The notes beneath the pieces are model-generated. The model was not told where the DNA came from. It saw only the letters and a list, made by a program, of their open reading frames with translations, and did not search any database. Shown here piece after piece: positions 1 to 8,745 of a DNA stretch of 64,000 nucleotides. The stretch comes from Ruminococcus flavefaciens 007c (GTDB lineage Bacteria > Bacillota > Clostridia > Oscillospirales > Ruminococcaceae), in assembly GCF_000571935.1 (NCBI RefSeq), contig NZ_ATAX01000022.1, forward strand, positions 1 through 64,000, given 5' to 3'. The translations under genes were made by a program, and so were the position numbers. The first letter of the stretch is position 1. Every line of letters starts with the position of its first letter.

Positions 1-39
1 CCGACAGAGAGTGCGTAAACCGTGCAGAATGGAGGATCT

Positions 40-2826
40 ATGAGCTTACAAAGAAAAGAGAATAACCTCCGCAGAGCTAAAGAACGTTTTGATCGGGTAA
101 ACAAGAGGACAAAGGAGTTTCAGATAGACTTTCGGCGTGAACAGAACAGCCGTGGTCGATTCCGTACCCGTCCTCATATCGTCCGTGATTATAAGCAGTT
201 TCACGGAAATAACCGTGGACTGCTTCATAAGACTGTCAACCTGAAATACCGTGTTCACGGTGATGTCCCGTCAGTAACAAAAACGCTTAAATCATGGCAG
301 CCTAAGTCGTTAAAAGGCAAGGTTTTCAGAGCTAATGCCCGTGCGGTAAACTTTACTGTCCATGATGCAGGCAGAACGGCGGTAGATACTGCACTCGCTG
401 CGGAAACTGTCGGACTGAAAGGTGCAGATGTTGCCCTGCGTGAAGTGCGGAATACTCTGAAACAGAAGTACACCCGTGAAGCGGTGGACGATTATCATCG
501 TGGCGTATTCCTCATGGGGCGGACTACTGCCGATGCAGTTAAGGGCGTAAGAAAACACCTGAAAACAAAGAAACAGTACAAGCTCGAAAAAGCTAAGTTA
601 CAGTTTCAAAAGGCTGATAACAAGCTGTTTAAGGCAAAAACATACCGCCCGAAGCTCTGTGCAAATGCCGCCGATCTGCGTAGTGCAAAAACTCAGTACA
701 GGTCAAGGAAAGTAAGCGACAGGAGCAATCCGTTCCGCAGGGCTATGAACAAACGCCGTTTGCAGGCGTACAAGCAGACAAAGCGTGAGCTGAAATTTGA
801 GCGTAAACAACTCATAACCGAAAATAAGCTCCGTGTAAAGGAATATAAAAATCAGAAGAAGATAGTAAAGAAAGCCAGTCCAGGACTGCTTGCTCTGAAG
901 CCTGCCGCATATACCGCAGGACGAATGAAAGCATCTGCTTGGCAGAAGGCGGTCAATGAAGATCAGGACAATGATTTTGTTCATGCTATCGACTCTGCAA
1001 AACGCCGTATTGCCGAACCTGTCAGGGATAAAGTCAGCAAGCCTCAGCGTTTGCAGAAACATGAGAAAAAGCGTGACAGCCTGAACGATAAGAAGTCAAA
1101 GTCCAATAACCGCCTGAGCAAACAGGAAAGCAGGCTGAAAGATAAGCACGACAGCTACAAGAAGCGTAAGAAGAAACTGAAGCCGAAAAAGAGCAAAAAA
1201 GCCAAAGATACGATCTCGGCGGCTCTGAAAGCTGCTTGGAAGTTCGTTAAGAATGTCTATGAAAAAGAAGTAAAGAAGTTCTTTGCAACTATGGCGATAC
1301 CTGTTATCGTGATACTTCTTGTGTTCGGTATCATTACCATGATATTCTCGGCTACTTCTTCTCACAGCGGTTTTACGCTTGGCACATACGCAGCACAGGA
1401 CTATGACCTGAGTGAAGCTGAGAAATACTATACGGAACTTGCCTATAACCTCAATCAGAAGATACGCAAGGTCGGTGATTCTTCGGAATGGAAGAACGGT
1501 CTTGTGGGCTTCGGAGCTAATTCGGGCGATCTTACCGATACGCCTGATGAATGGGTTTGGGGACGTTCCTCGGTATATGACTTTGATCCTGTGTATGACT
1601 ATGACTGCTACAAGCTGTGGTCTTTCCTGTGTGCATACTACTATGATTTCGATGCCGATAACGATGATATTTACTACTGGGAGTTTGACGGTGATACGGA
1701 AGATCTCCTTGAGGAAATATTCAACGCTGAATATGAGTTCGTTTACTGGTATGATAATCAGTCACGCTGGGAGGAACTTTCCCCATACAACTACTGGGGC
1801 GGCGGTAATGCTTCAACAGGTTCGTATTACACAGCCGAAAAAGATGCCTACATCTATGACGGACAGCCGTACAGATACCGCTTCAAACCGCAGGCTATTA
1901 CATCTGAGCTTTCTCAGTATGAGGACGGTGACGGCTACATCTGCATAACCGACGGTTACCGTGTCCTTGATCCTAATAACAGCTATAAGGAAACGGGATT
2001 CTTTGTTATGGATCACCGTTGGTATTCAGGTTCCAGCGAGCCTTTCTATTACATCGACAACGACACACATACATTCTTTTTCATGCACGGTTCAGATCGT
2101 CATGACCGAAGTTTTTGGGGTTGGGACGGCAATGATGCCTGGTTCTTGGTATCTCCGACAGATACGCATATCTGGAATGATACTCTGAACGATATATGCC
2201 TGTATGGGTACTATCAGAAATATCAATGGAAAACCGAGTGCAAGCTCTATTATAACGTCAAGCAGAACAAGACCTTTGATGAGGTAGTTGCTGAAAAGCT
2301 TGGCGGTATGTCTCACAGCGATGAACGCTTACAGTATTATGCTCTCCTTGCAGGAAATGAATCAGGAACTGGAACACTCTTCGGCAATCATCAGACTTTG
2401 CATAATCTTCTTCCGGGTGCTACTATCCGTACCTATGACCTCAAACGTGAGTTTGGTTATGAAATGACGGGTTGGAACACCAGCAGTGACGGTCTGTATC
2501 AGGGTATCAAGGTTTTCTGTACTAACGGTGATAAGCTCAAAGCTCCGTTCAAGTGCAAAATAACCGATGTAAACACTACGGACCAGAAAATAACGATACG
2601 CAAGGACGATGTGGAGTATTGGTATGACGGTACGGGCGGTACTAAGCGTGATACAGAGGTCACAATTGCAAATGCAACGCTCCTGAGTGGTTTCTCTGAG
2701 GGCGATACGATAAATGACGGACAGGAGTTCGCCAAAACAACAGCAGGAAATGTGAATTTCCACATTTATATAGATACGGACGGCTACGGTTGGGACTATA
2801 TTGATCCCCGATTAGTGCTGTATTAA
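40..2826 (+). CDS. Conjugation-associated membrane protein with degenerate M23-like C-terminus
   Basis: This 928-residue protein begins at ATG 40, six bases after GGAGG; an upstream in-frame GTG at 22 lacks such a site. Residues 1-400 are extremely basic and coiled. One membrane segment lies near residues 415-440, followed by an extracellular Tyr/Asp/Trp-rich region. The last 100 residues follow the M23/LytM pattern (Lys-Ala-Pro-Phe, then Gly-Asp-Thr-Ile, then FHIYID, then IDP and LVLY), but the usual HxGxD and HxH zinc ligands read YQGIK and NFH. It occupies the position of the CD1108-type peptidase gene of related elements. I infer a structural role at the mating channel or cell wall rather than hydrolysis. 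Confidence 0.7.
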   Translation: MSLQRKENNLRRAKERFDRVNKRTKEFQIDFRREQNSRGRFRTRPHIVRDYKQFHGNNRGLLHKTVNLKYRVHGDVPSVTKTLKSWQPKSLKGKVFRANARAVNFTVHDAGRTAVDTALAAETVGLKGADVALREVRNTLKQKYTREAVDDYHRGVFLMGRTTADAVKGVRKHLKTKKQYKLEKAKLQFQKADNKLFKAKTYRPKLCANAADLRSAKTQYRSRKVSDRSNPFRRAMNKRRLQAYKQTKRELKFERKQLITENKLRVKEYKNQKKIVKKASPGLLALKPAAYTAGRMKASAWQKAVNEDQDNDFVHAIDSAKRRIAEPVRDKVSKPQRLQKHEKKRDSLNDKKSKSNNRLSKQESRLKDKHDSYKKRKKKLKPKKSKKAKDTISAALKAAWKFVKNVYEKEVKKFFATMAIPVIVILLVFGIITMIFSATSSHSGFTLGTYAAQDYDLSEAEKYYTELAYNLNQKIRKVGDSSEWKNGLVGFGANSGDLTDTPDEWVWGRSSVYDFDPVYDYDCYKLWSFLCAYYYDFDADNDDIYYWEFDGDTEDLLEEIFNAEYEFVYWYDNQSRWEELSPYNYWGGGNASTGSYYTAEKDAYIYDGQPYRYRFKPQAITSELSQYEDGDGYICITDGYRVLDPNNSYKETGFFVMDHRWYSGSSEPFYYIDNDTHTFFFMHGSDRHDRSFWGWDGNDAWFLVSPTDTHIWNDTLNDICLYGYYQKYQWKTECKLYYNVKQNKTFDEVVAEKLGGMSHSDERLQYYALLAGNESGTGTLFGNHQTLHNLLPGATIRTYDLKREFGYEMTGWNTSSDGLYQGIKVFCTNGDKLKAPFKCKITDVNTTDQKITIRKDDVEYWYDGTGGTKRDTEVTIANATLLSGFSEGDTINDGQEFAKTTAGNVNFHIYIDTDGYGWDYIDPRLVLY

Positions 2827-2838
2827 TGGAGGTACTGA

Positions 2839-3168
2839 ATGGCTCTATATGATGCAAAAATCGAGAGATTCAGTAAAAGAGCTGAACAGCTTGAAAAGAA
2901 CATCAAGCGTGAAACTGAGGAACGCAAGCGACTTCTCTCCGAAATCACCAAGCTGCGTTACCTCCAGCTCTGCGATAAGCTGAACTGCGACGGAGAGGAG
3001 TTAGTTACCGTACTCGCTAAGGAACACGATCAGATACAGAAAATGAAAGACCGTGGTATGACCGATAAAGACATTGACAATCTCGGCAGAAGCGATAATA
3101 ACGGTGAATATGTAGATCAAATAAAATTTTATTCTGAGGAGGACGATGATGAAAACGAAAATGCTTAG
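2839..3168 (+). CDS. DUF4315 family protein
   Basis: A 109-residue, highly charged protein with a coiled coil at residues 5-45 and an acidic tail. It starts at ATG 2839 after GGAGG and overlaps the next gene by about 20 bases, which suggests translational coupling. Homologues with the same EKNIKR-TE-KRK core and tyrosine-ending acidic tail are encoded in element A (22501-22830) and element B (37447-37785), so three members of the family lie within 38 kb. Family members sit between the conjugation peptidase gene and the DUF4366 gene in related elements. The biochemical role is unknown. Confidence 0.75.
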   Translation: MALYDAKIERFSKRAEQLEKNIKRETEERKRLLSEITKLRYLQLCDKLNCDGEELVTVLAKEHDQIQKMKDRGMTDKDIDNLGRSDNNGEYVDQIKFYSEEDDDENENA

Positions 3169-4012
3169 TGCTATGCTTGCAGCATTTATGCTCGCAACAG
3201 CAAGTGTCAGCAGTATTACCGCTTCGGCAGCGGAAAAGGTTTCTGCCGGAGAGGAACCAGCAGAAACAACTGAGGTCAGCGATGACAGCTCGGCAGAGAC
3301 TACGGAAACAACAGTATCCGAACCTGCGGACGAAAGCTCTGTAACAACGGAAAGCGCAAATGATATGGAGAAATTCCGTGAAGTCATGAGCGAGCTTGCG
3401 GAAACAGGTACAACTGATGTCCAGCCGAATTACTACGGCGATGATTACTACGATACCAACGGCAACGCTACCCTTATCAAGTCAGAGCAGATCATCTACA
3501 ACACTGAGGAGATGCAGTTTATCGCTGTGACCACTAAGGACGGTCATGTGTTCTATGTGCTTATCAACTATACAGCAAAGAACGGCGAAGATAATGTGTA
3601 CTTCTTAAACAAAGTTGACGATTACGACCTCTATGCCCTTCTTTATGCAGGCGATGACAAGGACAGCAAGATCACTCCCGAAAGCGCACATCAGGCTGCT
3701 GAGAACGCCAACGGCAGAGTGACAGGAAGTATTACTGACGGTGAAACAGCCGATTCCGCTGATAACAGCGAAGAAAACGCTGATAATGCAAATCAGCCGA
3801 AGCCTGCACCTGTGAGCAAAAACAGTATGATGCTCGTCTTTGGTGCTATCGCTCTTATCGGTGTAGGTGCCGCAGGCTTCTTCCTTACCAAAAAGAAGAA
3901 CAGCAGTAAGTCGGCATCGGTATCTGAACCCGACTACGATGAAGATAACGAGTTCGTTGAGGAAGATGATTTCCCCGACTACGCCTTCAACGATGAGAAA
4001 GACGATGAATAA
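3149..4012 (+). CDS. CD1107 family (DUF4366) surface protein
   Basis: About 287 residues. The second of two tandem ATGs (3149) is preferred because it lies six bases from GAGGAGG, against three for 3146. A signal peptide spans residues 1-28 (hydrophobic core, then ASAAE). A Thr/Glu/Ser-rich stretch follows, then a globular domain at about residues 75-180 containing [19 protein letters not shown] transmembrane helix lies near 228-246, followed by KKK and an acidic cytoplasmic tail. This is the DUF4366 layout of mobile-element proteins found beside conjugation genes. Likely function: cell-envelope component of the transfer apparatus; the mechanism is not known. Confidence 0.8.
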   Translation: MKTKMLSAMLAAFMLATASVSSITASAAEKVSAGEEPAETTEVSDDSSAETTETTVSEPADESSVTTESANDMEKFREVMSELAETGTTDVQPNYYGDDYYDTNGNATLIKSEQIIYNTEEMQFIAVTTKDGHVFYVLINYTAKNGEDNVYFLNKVDDYDLYALLYAGDDKDSKITPESAHQAAENANGRVTGSITDGETADSADNSEENADNANQPKPAPVSKNSMMLVFGAIALIGVGAAGFFLTKKKNSSKSASVSEPDYDEDNEFVEEDDFPDYAFNDEKDDE

Positions 4013-4030
4013 GAAAGAGAGGACAACAGA

Positions 4031-4303
4031 ATGGGAAAGATGAAGAAGATCGGTGTATGTATGGCAGCCGTCGCAGGTGTCGCAGGACTTGCAGGCATTT
4101 CTGCTAAGGCTGTCGAGGGTGTGAGAAAGAAGTGGTTTATCCGTGGCTTTGAAGCCGGAAACTTCATCGGTGGACTTACTGCCTGCGAGAGCTTCGCACA
4201 CGAAAAGACTGTAATTCAGGAGAAGTATGACAAGCTCTGTGAGGAGTATGACGAGCTTCAGCAGAATTACGATGAGCTTTGTGAGGACTACTACGAAGCA
4301 TAA
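4031..4303 (+). CDS. Small membrane-associated coiled-coil protein
   Basis: A 90-residue protein 18 bases after the DUF4366 gene, with GAGAGG upstream. Residues 6-30 form an Ala/Gly-rich hydrophobic helix. The C-terminal 35 residues form an acidic coiled coil with two copies of a YDELC-type heptad pattern. I do not recognise the family. Its place at the end of the transfer operon suggests an accessory membrane role. A 27-bp palindrome begins three bases after the stop. Confidence 0.6.
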   Translation: MGKMKKIGVCMAAVAGVAGLAGISAKAVEGVRKKWFIRGFEAGNFIGGLTACESFAHEKTVIQEKYDKLCEEYDELQQNYDELCEDYYEA

Positions 4304-4305
4304 TC

Positions 4306-4332
4306 AACTTTGACCCCACTGGAGTCAAAGTT
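4306..4332. repeat. 27-bp palindromic repeat, copy 1
   Basis: Inverted arms AACTTTGAC and GTCAAAGTT flank a nine-base centre that is itself nearly symmetric (CCA-N-TGG). Near-identical copies are at 43640-43666 and 47083-47109. This copy and the second begin two or three bases after a stop codon, so they could form RNA hairpins that end or protect the message. There is no U-tract here, so it is not a standard terminator. Confidence 0.85.
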
Positions 4333-4410
4333 AAAGACAACAGAATAGAGACAACACAGATAAAAGAGAAAAACAACATGAGACAATGAGAAAGAGAGAA
4401 TTTGTCTTAA

Positions 4411-5484
4411 ATGAAGGTACTTAGTTTATTTGACGGTATCTCCTGCGGTATGCTTGCTCTTTTACGGGCAGGCATTCCCGTAGAGTGCTATGATGCCTTT
4501 GAGATCGACAAGTACGCTGTCACGGTCTCAAAGCGTAATTTCCCCGTAATCGTTCATCACGGGAATGTATATGACGGCGATTTCACGCAGTTCATGGGAT
4601 ATGATCTGCTTCTCGGCGGTTCGCCCTGTACTTACTGGTCAATCGCCAAAAAGGACAGAGAAACTGACAGCAATGGTGAAGGCTTCAGGCTTTTTAAGGA
4701 GTATGTGAGAGCTTTGGAGGAATCGGGCTGTAAGTATTTTCTCTATGAAAACAACTACTCCGTTCATCAGCGTATCAAGGACGAAATAAGCAAGGCTCTC
4801 GGTGTAGAACCGATAATGATCAACTCGTCGCTTGTATCGGCTCAGAACCGTAAACGCTGTTACTGGACGAACATTCCCTTTACTTCTTTTCCCGATGATA
4901 AAGGTATTCTGCTTAAAGATGTGCTTGAAAGCGGTGTTGCGTGGCAGGACAAGTCCTACTGTATGACTGCATCCTATGACGGAGCAGTTCTGTATAACAC
5001 CCTTGAACGCAAACAGCGGACAATGGTTGCTGAACCTATTCCAATCAATACATACCAGGGTACGGACAAGTCCCGAACTGTTATGGCAGGCTATCACAAA
5101 TACGGCGAAGCAACAATCATCAAAAATCCGGGCTTCAACGGTGGTACGACTGCGGTCGCAACTCCCGTCCGTGTCGGTCATTATGGTAATGGCGGACAGG
5201 GACAGCGAATATATTCCGTCATCGGAAAATCGGTAACATTATCGGCTAACGGCGGCGGTCAGGGTGCAAAAACTGGTCTGTATAAGATAGATCTGCCCGA
5301 CGGTGACTATGTTATCCGAAAGCTCACGCCCATTGAAGCTGAGCGTTTGCAGACTCTTCCCGATAACTATACCGCAGGCATTTCCAATACACAGCGATAC
5401 AAGTGTATCGGTAACGGTTGGACAGTTGATGTGATTGCTCACATCCTGAGAGGGCTTAACAGAGAGGAGCTGCAAGATGTTTGA
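4411..5484 (+). CDS. Orphan C5-cytosine DNA methyltransferase
   Basis: A 357-residue Dcm-type enzyme that transfers a methyl group from S-adenosylmethionine to cytosine C5. Visible motifs are LSLFDGISCG (motif I), GGSPCTYWS with the catalytic Cys (IV), YENN (VI), QNRKRCYW (VIII), the target-recognition region at about residues 185-290, and IGNGWTVDV (X). No restriction nuclease is adjacent, so it is probably a self-protection enzyme of the conjugative element, helping it escape host restriction after transfer. The next gene overlaps its 3' end by eight bases. Specificity cannot be read from the sequence. Confidence 0.88.
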   Translation: MKVLSLFDGISCGMLALLRAGIPVECYDAFEIDKYAVTVSKRNFPVIVHHGNVYDGDFTQFMGYDLLLGGSPCTYWSIAKKDRETDSNGEGFRLFKEYVRALEESGCKYFLYENNYSVHQRIKDEISKALGVEPIMINSSLVSAQNRKRCYWTNIPFTSFPDDKGILLKDVLESGVAWQDKSYCMTASYDGAVLYNTLERKQRTMVAEPIPINTYQGTDKSRTVMAGYHKYGEATIIKNPGFNGGTTAVATPVRVGHYGNGGQGQRIYSVIGKSVTLSANGGGQGAKTGLYKIDLPDGDYVIRKLTPIEAERLQTLPDNYTAGISNTQRYKCIGNGWTVDVIAHILRGLNREELQDV

Positions 5485-6325
5485 TCCTGAATTTCAGAAG
5501 AAAGCTCTGAGTTTGGTCATGGGTTTCATCATGGAGTTTTCGGGAGTGTCATCCGAACCTGAGCCTATCGAGCTGACAGCGGATAACCTGAATGTATCGA
5601 CTATCTCCGTTTCCTGCCTGAAAGTCACTTGGGATTCCCAGCCTGACCGTGATTATTATGTTACCTGTACCGCTCATGATGATTACGCTTATGCGGATAA
5701 TATGTATTTCGAGTTCAAATCCAATGAACTATGCTACATAACAGGGCTGCGTGAGAATACAGAATATACTGTGACGGTAGAACCTGTTCTTTCAGATGAT
5801 GAAAAGGACGTATATACCGTAAAAACTTCAAGTGCTGACGGCAAAACGGAAACGGTAGAAGTGATCTACGAATTTCCGTATGAGGACGGCTGGACTAACT
5901 GCTTTGCAGGTGAAAGAGCTTCGGGCTTGACGGCAATGCCCAGCTCAGGGGCTATATACGGTTCGACAGTTGATACCATTACAAACACAGGAATACGCCG
6001 TGATGAGTACGGCGATTATTGCTGTGCTATGGGCGTATGGTACGGCTACTGTCATGACAGATTTTTGATTGAACTTGAAAACGGCACACAGTTTACTACA
6101 AAAATCTGCGACAGCAAGGGCTTTGCTGATGATGGCGAGGGCAAGTATCACAACTTCGGCGGCAGCGGTAAGTGTATCGTGGAGTTTATCTACGATGATT
6201 ACAATTTACCGTCCTGCGTAGCTTTCTCAGGCTCATGGGGTTACTACAACTGGAACGGTCTTGACCTCGGAGCTAACATCAAATCTATCAAGAAAATCAA
6301 CTACGGCGATCCCGTAGAATACTAA
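5477..6325 (+). CDS. Fibronectin type III-like protein
   Basis: A 282-residue protein translationally coupled to the methyltransferase (eight-base overlap). Residues 30-115 look like a fibronectin type III sandwich (LKVTW, then Tyr-rich strands, then LRENTEYTVTVEP). The C-terminal half, with DEYGDYCCAMGVWYG and later KCIVEFIYDD, resembles a compact domain common in Firmicutes element-encoded proteins. No signal peptide or membrane helix is visible, although FnIII domains are usually extracellular. The role is unknown. Confidence 0.55.
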   Translation: MFDPEFQKKALSLVMGFIMEFSGVSSEPEPIELTADNLNVSTISVSCLKVTWDSQPDRDYYVTCTAHDDYAYADNMYFEFKSNELCYITGLRENTEYTVTVEPVLSDDEKDVYTVKTSSADGKTETVEVIYEFPYEDGWTNCFAGERASGLTAMPSSGAIYGSTVDTITNTGIRRDEYGDYCCAMGVWYGYCHDRFLIELENGTQFTTKICDSKGFADDGEGKYHNFGGSGKCIVEFIYDDYNLPSCVAFSGSWGYYNWNGLDLGANIKSIKKINYGDPVEY

Positions 6326-6345
6326 AATCATGGAGGAAAATGATT

Positions 6346-6897
6346 ATGAAAATCAAGAAGATCATCAAGGGTATTATCGGTATCGGTGCTGTGGGCGGTA
6401 TTGCCTACGCAGCATATAAGCTCGGTGAGAGCAACGGCGAGGTCAATGAGCGTTTCCGTCAGAAGTATGATGACGATGAAGACGAATACGACTTTGACGA
6501 TGATGAAGAAGGATATAACTTATATGACAACATGGTCGAACCTGATGACGGCTGTATTGCACCAGCACCTTGTGAAGATTACTGGCTGAATGAATACGAT
6601 AAGTTCCTGACTGAAGGCTATGATGAGAACTGTGATAATGGTGATCATTTCTATACCAGACTTCGCAACCTCGATTCGGAGGGAATTCCGATAAAAACTC
6701 TTTTCATGTCGGTTTTCTTCATAATCAAGTATAGCCGCATTTCAAATAAGAAGCTAAGAGATGAGCTTGAGATTTCATTTGAGGAAGCCGAACATATCCT
6801 TAATGTTCTTGAAACAGCTTGCTACGTTTCTTCAAGAGATGAACGATACAGCAGAAAGGTCTTCATCAGGAACATGACACTTGAGGATCTGCTTTAA
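6346..6897 (+). CDS. Membrane-anchored protein with winged-helix-like C-terminus
   Basis: ATG 6346 is nine bases from GGAGG and is preferred over an in-frame ATG at 6340. The roughly 183-residue protein has an N-terminal hydrophobic helix (residues 5-24), a very acidic Asp/Glu/Tyr linker, and a C-terminal 70-residue domain with the spacing of an FtsK-gamma-type winged helix (SRISNKKLRDELEI, EEAEHILNVLE, a turn, then RKVFIR). That comparison is an inference from pattern only. It is the last plus-strand gene before the opposing XRE/HEPN pair. Confidence 0.5.
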   Translation: MKIKKIIKGIIGIGAVGGIAYAAYKLGESNGEVNERFRQKYDDDEDEYDFDDDEEGYNLYDNMVEPDDGCIAPAPCEDYWLNEYDKFLTEGYDENCDNGDHFYTRLRNLDSEGIPIKTLFMSVFFIIKYSRISNKKLRDELEISFEEAEHILNVLETACYVSSRDERYSRKVFIRNMTLEDLL

Positions 6898-6899
6898 AA

Positions 6900-7505
6900 T
6901 CATCTATGCGATTTTTTCTTATCATATTTTTTTACAACGTATAATCTGATATTCTCTATTTTCCGAGAGAGTTTCCATGTTCGTGGCTCATCAAAATGAA
7001 GCTTTTCTGCAATCTCCTGAAATTTAGCTTCACGTTCATCATTATTTGGAATATAGCCAAAATCAATATAACACTGATGACACCAGTAATTGCGTATTTC
7101 ACGTATTTCATCAAGTAATCTGTAATCTTCTTCTGTGAGTGTCAGGTAATCAGCTTCATTCCCTATTTTCTTCAATTCAGCAATAATCCTGCCAAGGTTC
7201 AATTTCTCTATGCTTTCATAATTATCGCAAAAATCACCCGGCTGAACCTTAGAATAGATTATTTTCAGATTATACTCAATAGTTTGAACCTGTTGTATCA
7301 ATTCACTATGGATTATCTTAAATAGATCTCTGCTCATACCGATATATTTACCTTTTTCATCGGTTTGAATTGAAAGATCATGTTCTTTTTTATAATCCTC
7401 AACAGCTAATTTAGCCTGCCTGTCAAGGAAAGCAGCCATTTCTTCATTGCTCATATTTTTGATTGAGCGATAAAAATCTCTATCTAATCGTTTGAGATTA
7501 CTCAT
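6900..7505 (-). CDS. HEPN-like protein, partner of XRE regulator
   Basis: A 201-residue helical protein with AAGGAG seven bases before its ATG. RNYWCH at about residues 138-143 matches the Rx4-6H signature of HEPN ribonuclease and toxin folds. It is the second gene of a two-gene minus-strand operon, 11 bases after the XRE regulator, inserted against the direction of the conjugation genes. A toxin, defence or accessory RNase role is an inference from the motif and arrangement; an inactive HEPN fold is equally possible. Confidence 0.5.
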   Translation of the reverse strand: MSNLKRLDRDFYRSIKNMSNEEMAAFLDRQAKLAVEDYKKEHDLSIQTDEKGKYIGMSRDLFKIIHSELIQQVQTIEYNLKIIYSKVQPGDFCDNYESIEKLNLGRIIAELKKIGNEADYLTLTEEDYRLLDEIREIRNYWCHQCYIDFGYIPNNDEREAKFQEIAEKLHFDEPRTWKLSRKIENIRLYVVKKYDKKKSHR

Positions 7506-7516
7506 TTTTTATCTCC

Positions 7517-8398
7517 TTATGTTAAGTCGCTGCACCATTCTTTGAACAGAACACCAGCTTGCGAAAGTTTGGTTGTGATTGTGTAATTTTCATCGTCAAA
7601 CACTTCTTCTGTTAATTTGATTTTAGGCGTTGACGAATACTGATTATACGATTGATTATATGAGAGTTCCTGTTTACGATTGCGGTATTCCCAATCATTC
7701 AGTTTCTTACTAACTTCTTGGAAATTACGAACAAACTGAACCTGATAGCTATAATATGATGGTTTCTGTCTGTTGTAATCATATGGAATTGAGTAATTTG
7801 ATTCTCCGAATGTCAAGAGGTTCATCCAATTAAAAATATCTTTCTTATCAAGTGTTCTTATATCAAAGACTGTATCAGGACTATTCCTGATCATTTCAAA
7901 ACAAAAGGATGCAGGAACATATCTTAGAAACTTGCTCAGATGCTGACCAAAATCATAAACCTTGTATACTCCTTTTTCTTCTGTATATTTATAAGGAATT
8001 TTTCTTAATGCACCCATTATGTCAGAGTGCCATTCAAGTGACTTGTTCCTTAATCTATCCCAGTTATTTGAATTATAGATTCTAATAAGCATCATGAATT
8101 CTTTCTGTTCAGGCGTAAGTCTTAACTGGCTGATTATTTCATTCTGTTCATCGGTATACATGAAGAATGGGAAATTAGAAAAATCCTCCCCATCATCATT
8201 AAATACTGTTTCAAGTTCATCGGCATCTATCCCAAGATGATTTGCAAGATCAGATAGTTTAGATTTTTTGGGCTTGTACTTTCCTGATTCCCAGCTCTGT
8301 ACTGAGTTCAGAGAAACGCCAATCAATTCTGATAATTTGTCCTGAGTGAGATTGGCTGCTATTCTTTTTTCTTTTAAATACTCACTGAATTTTTTCAT
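7517..8398 (-). CDS. XRE-family transcriptional regulator
   Basis: A 293-residue protein with an N-terminal Cro/CI-type helix-turn-helix (residues 5-60: TQDKLSELIGVSLNSVQSWE, then a second-helix PKKSKLSDLANHLG). The roughly 230-residue C-terminal region is helical and unrecognised. It is transcribed with the HEPN-like gene. A perfect eight-base palindrome 13 bases upstream of the start is a likely operator, so autoregulation is probable. Confidence 0.75.
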   Translation of the reverse strand: MKKFSEYLKEKRIAANLTQDKLSELIGVSLNSVQSWESGKYKPKKSKLSDLANHLGIDADELETVFNDDGEDFSNFPFFMYTDEQNEIISQLRLTPEQKEFMMLIRIYNSNNWDRLRNKSLEWHSDIMGALRKIPYKYTEEKGVYKVYDFGQHLSKFLRYVPASFCFEMIRNSPDTVFDIRTLDKKDIFNWMNLLTFGESNYSIPYDYNRQKPSYYSYQVQFVRNFQEVSKKLNDWEYRNRKQELSYNQSYNQYSSTPKIKLTEEVFDDENYTITTKLSQAGVLFKEWCSDLT

Positions 8399-8410
8399 TG
8401 CATTTACATG

Positions 8411-8430
8411 ATCACTATGAATATAGTGAT
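8411..8430. promoter_or_regulatory. Palindromic operator candidate for XRE regulator
   Basis: Perfect inverted repeat ATCACTAT-GAAT-ATAGTGAT. It lies 13 bases before the XRE start codon on the minus strand, between an AAAGGAG run and the ATG. It could be a repressor site or an RNA hairpin that restricts translation. Confidence 0.5.
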
Positions 8431-8745
8431 ACTCTCCTTTTCGTTATTTGAAATTTTGGTCACTTTACTATCAGCGACACTGTAATACTAACACAGAAAA
8501 CAAAGAATGAAAACTAAGATTAAGAATAATTTTTTCTTGTTAAGTATGCGAAAAACAAAAATGATGAATTCACTTATTCACTTTTACCAAGTGAATTGTG
8601 TGTGGGTGATATTGTGCATTGCTTAGAATTCTATTAAAATCGTTGTTTCAAACACCAAGTACGATTTAAAAGCCAACTTGGTCTTTAATAGAAGTATATC
8701 ATAACAGTTAGCATTTATCAATAGTTTCTTGAAAGGATTTTATAA
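8431..8745. other. Divergent intergenic control region
   Basis: About 315 AT-rich bases between the XRE gene (minus) and topB (plus). Contents: an inverted repeat AATTCACTT (8567-8575)/AAGTGAATT (8589-8597), the topB promoter, and nested inverted repeats TCTATTAAA (8630-8638)/TTTAATAGA (8684-8692) with ACCAAGT (8654-8660)/ACTTGGT (8676-8682) inside. Part of this could be operator and part a leader hairpin. No coding frame is convincing here. Confidence 0.55.
8612..8640 (+). promoter_or_regulatory. Putative topB promoter
   Basis: TTGTGC and TAAAAT are separated by 17 bases. The -10 hexamer overlaps the left arm of the TCTATTAAA inverted repeat, which would suit repression by a protein binding that repeat. 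Confidence 0.45.
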
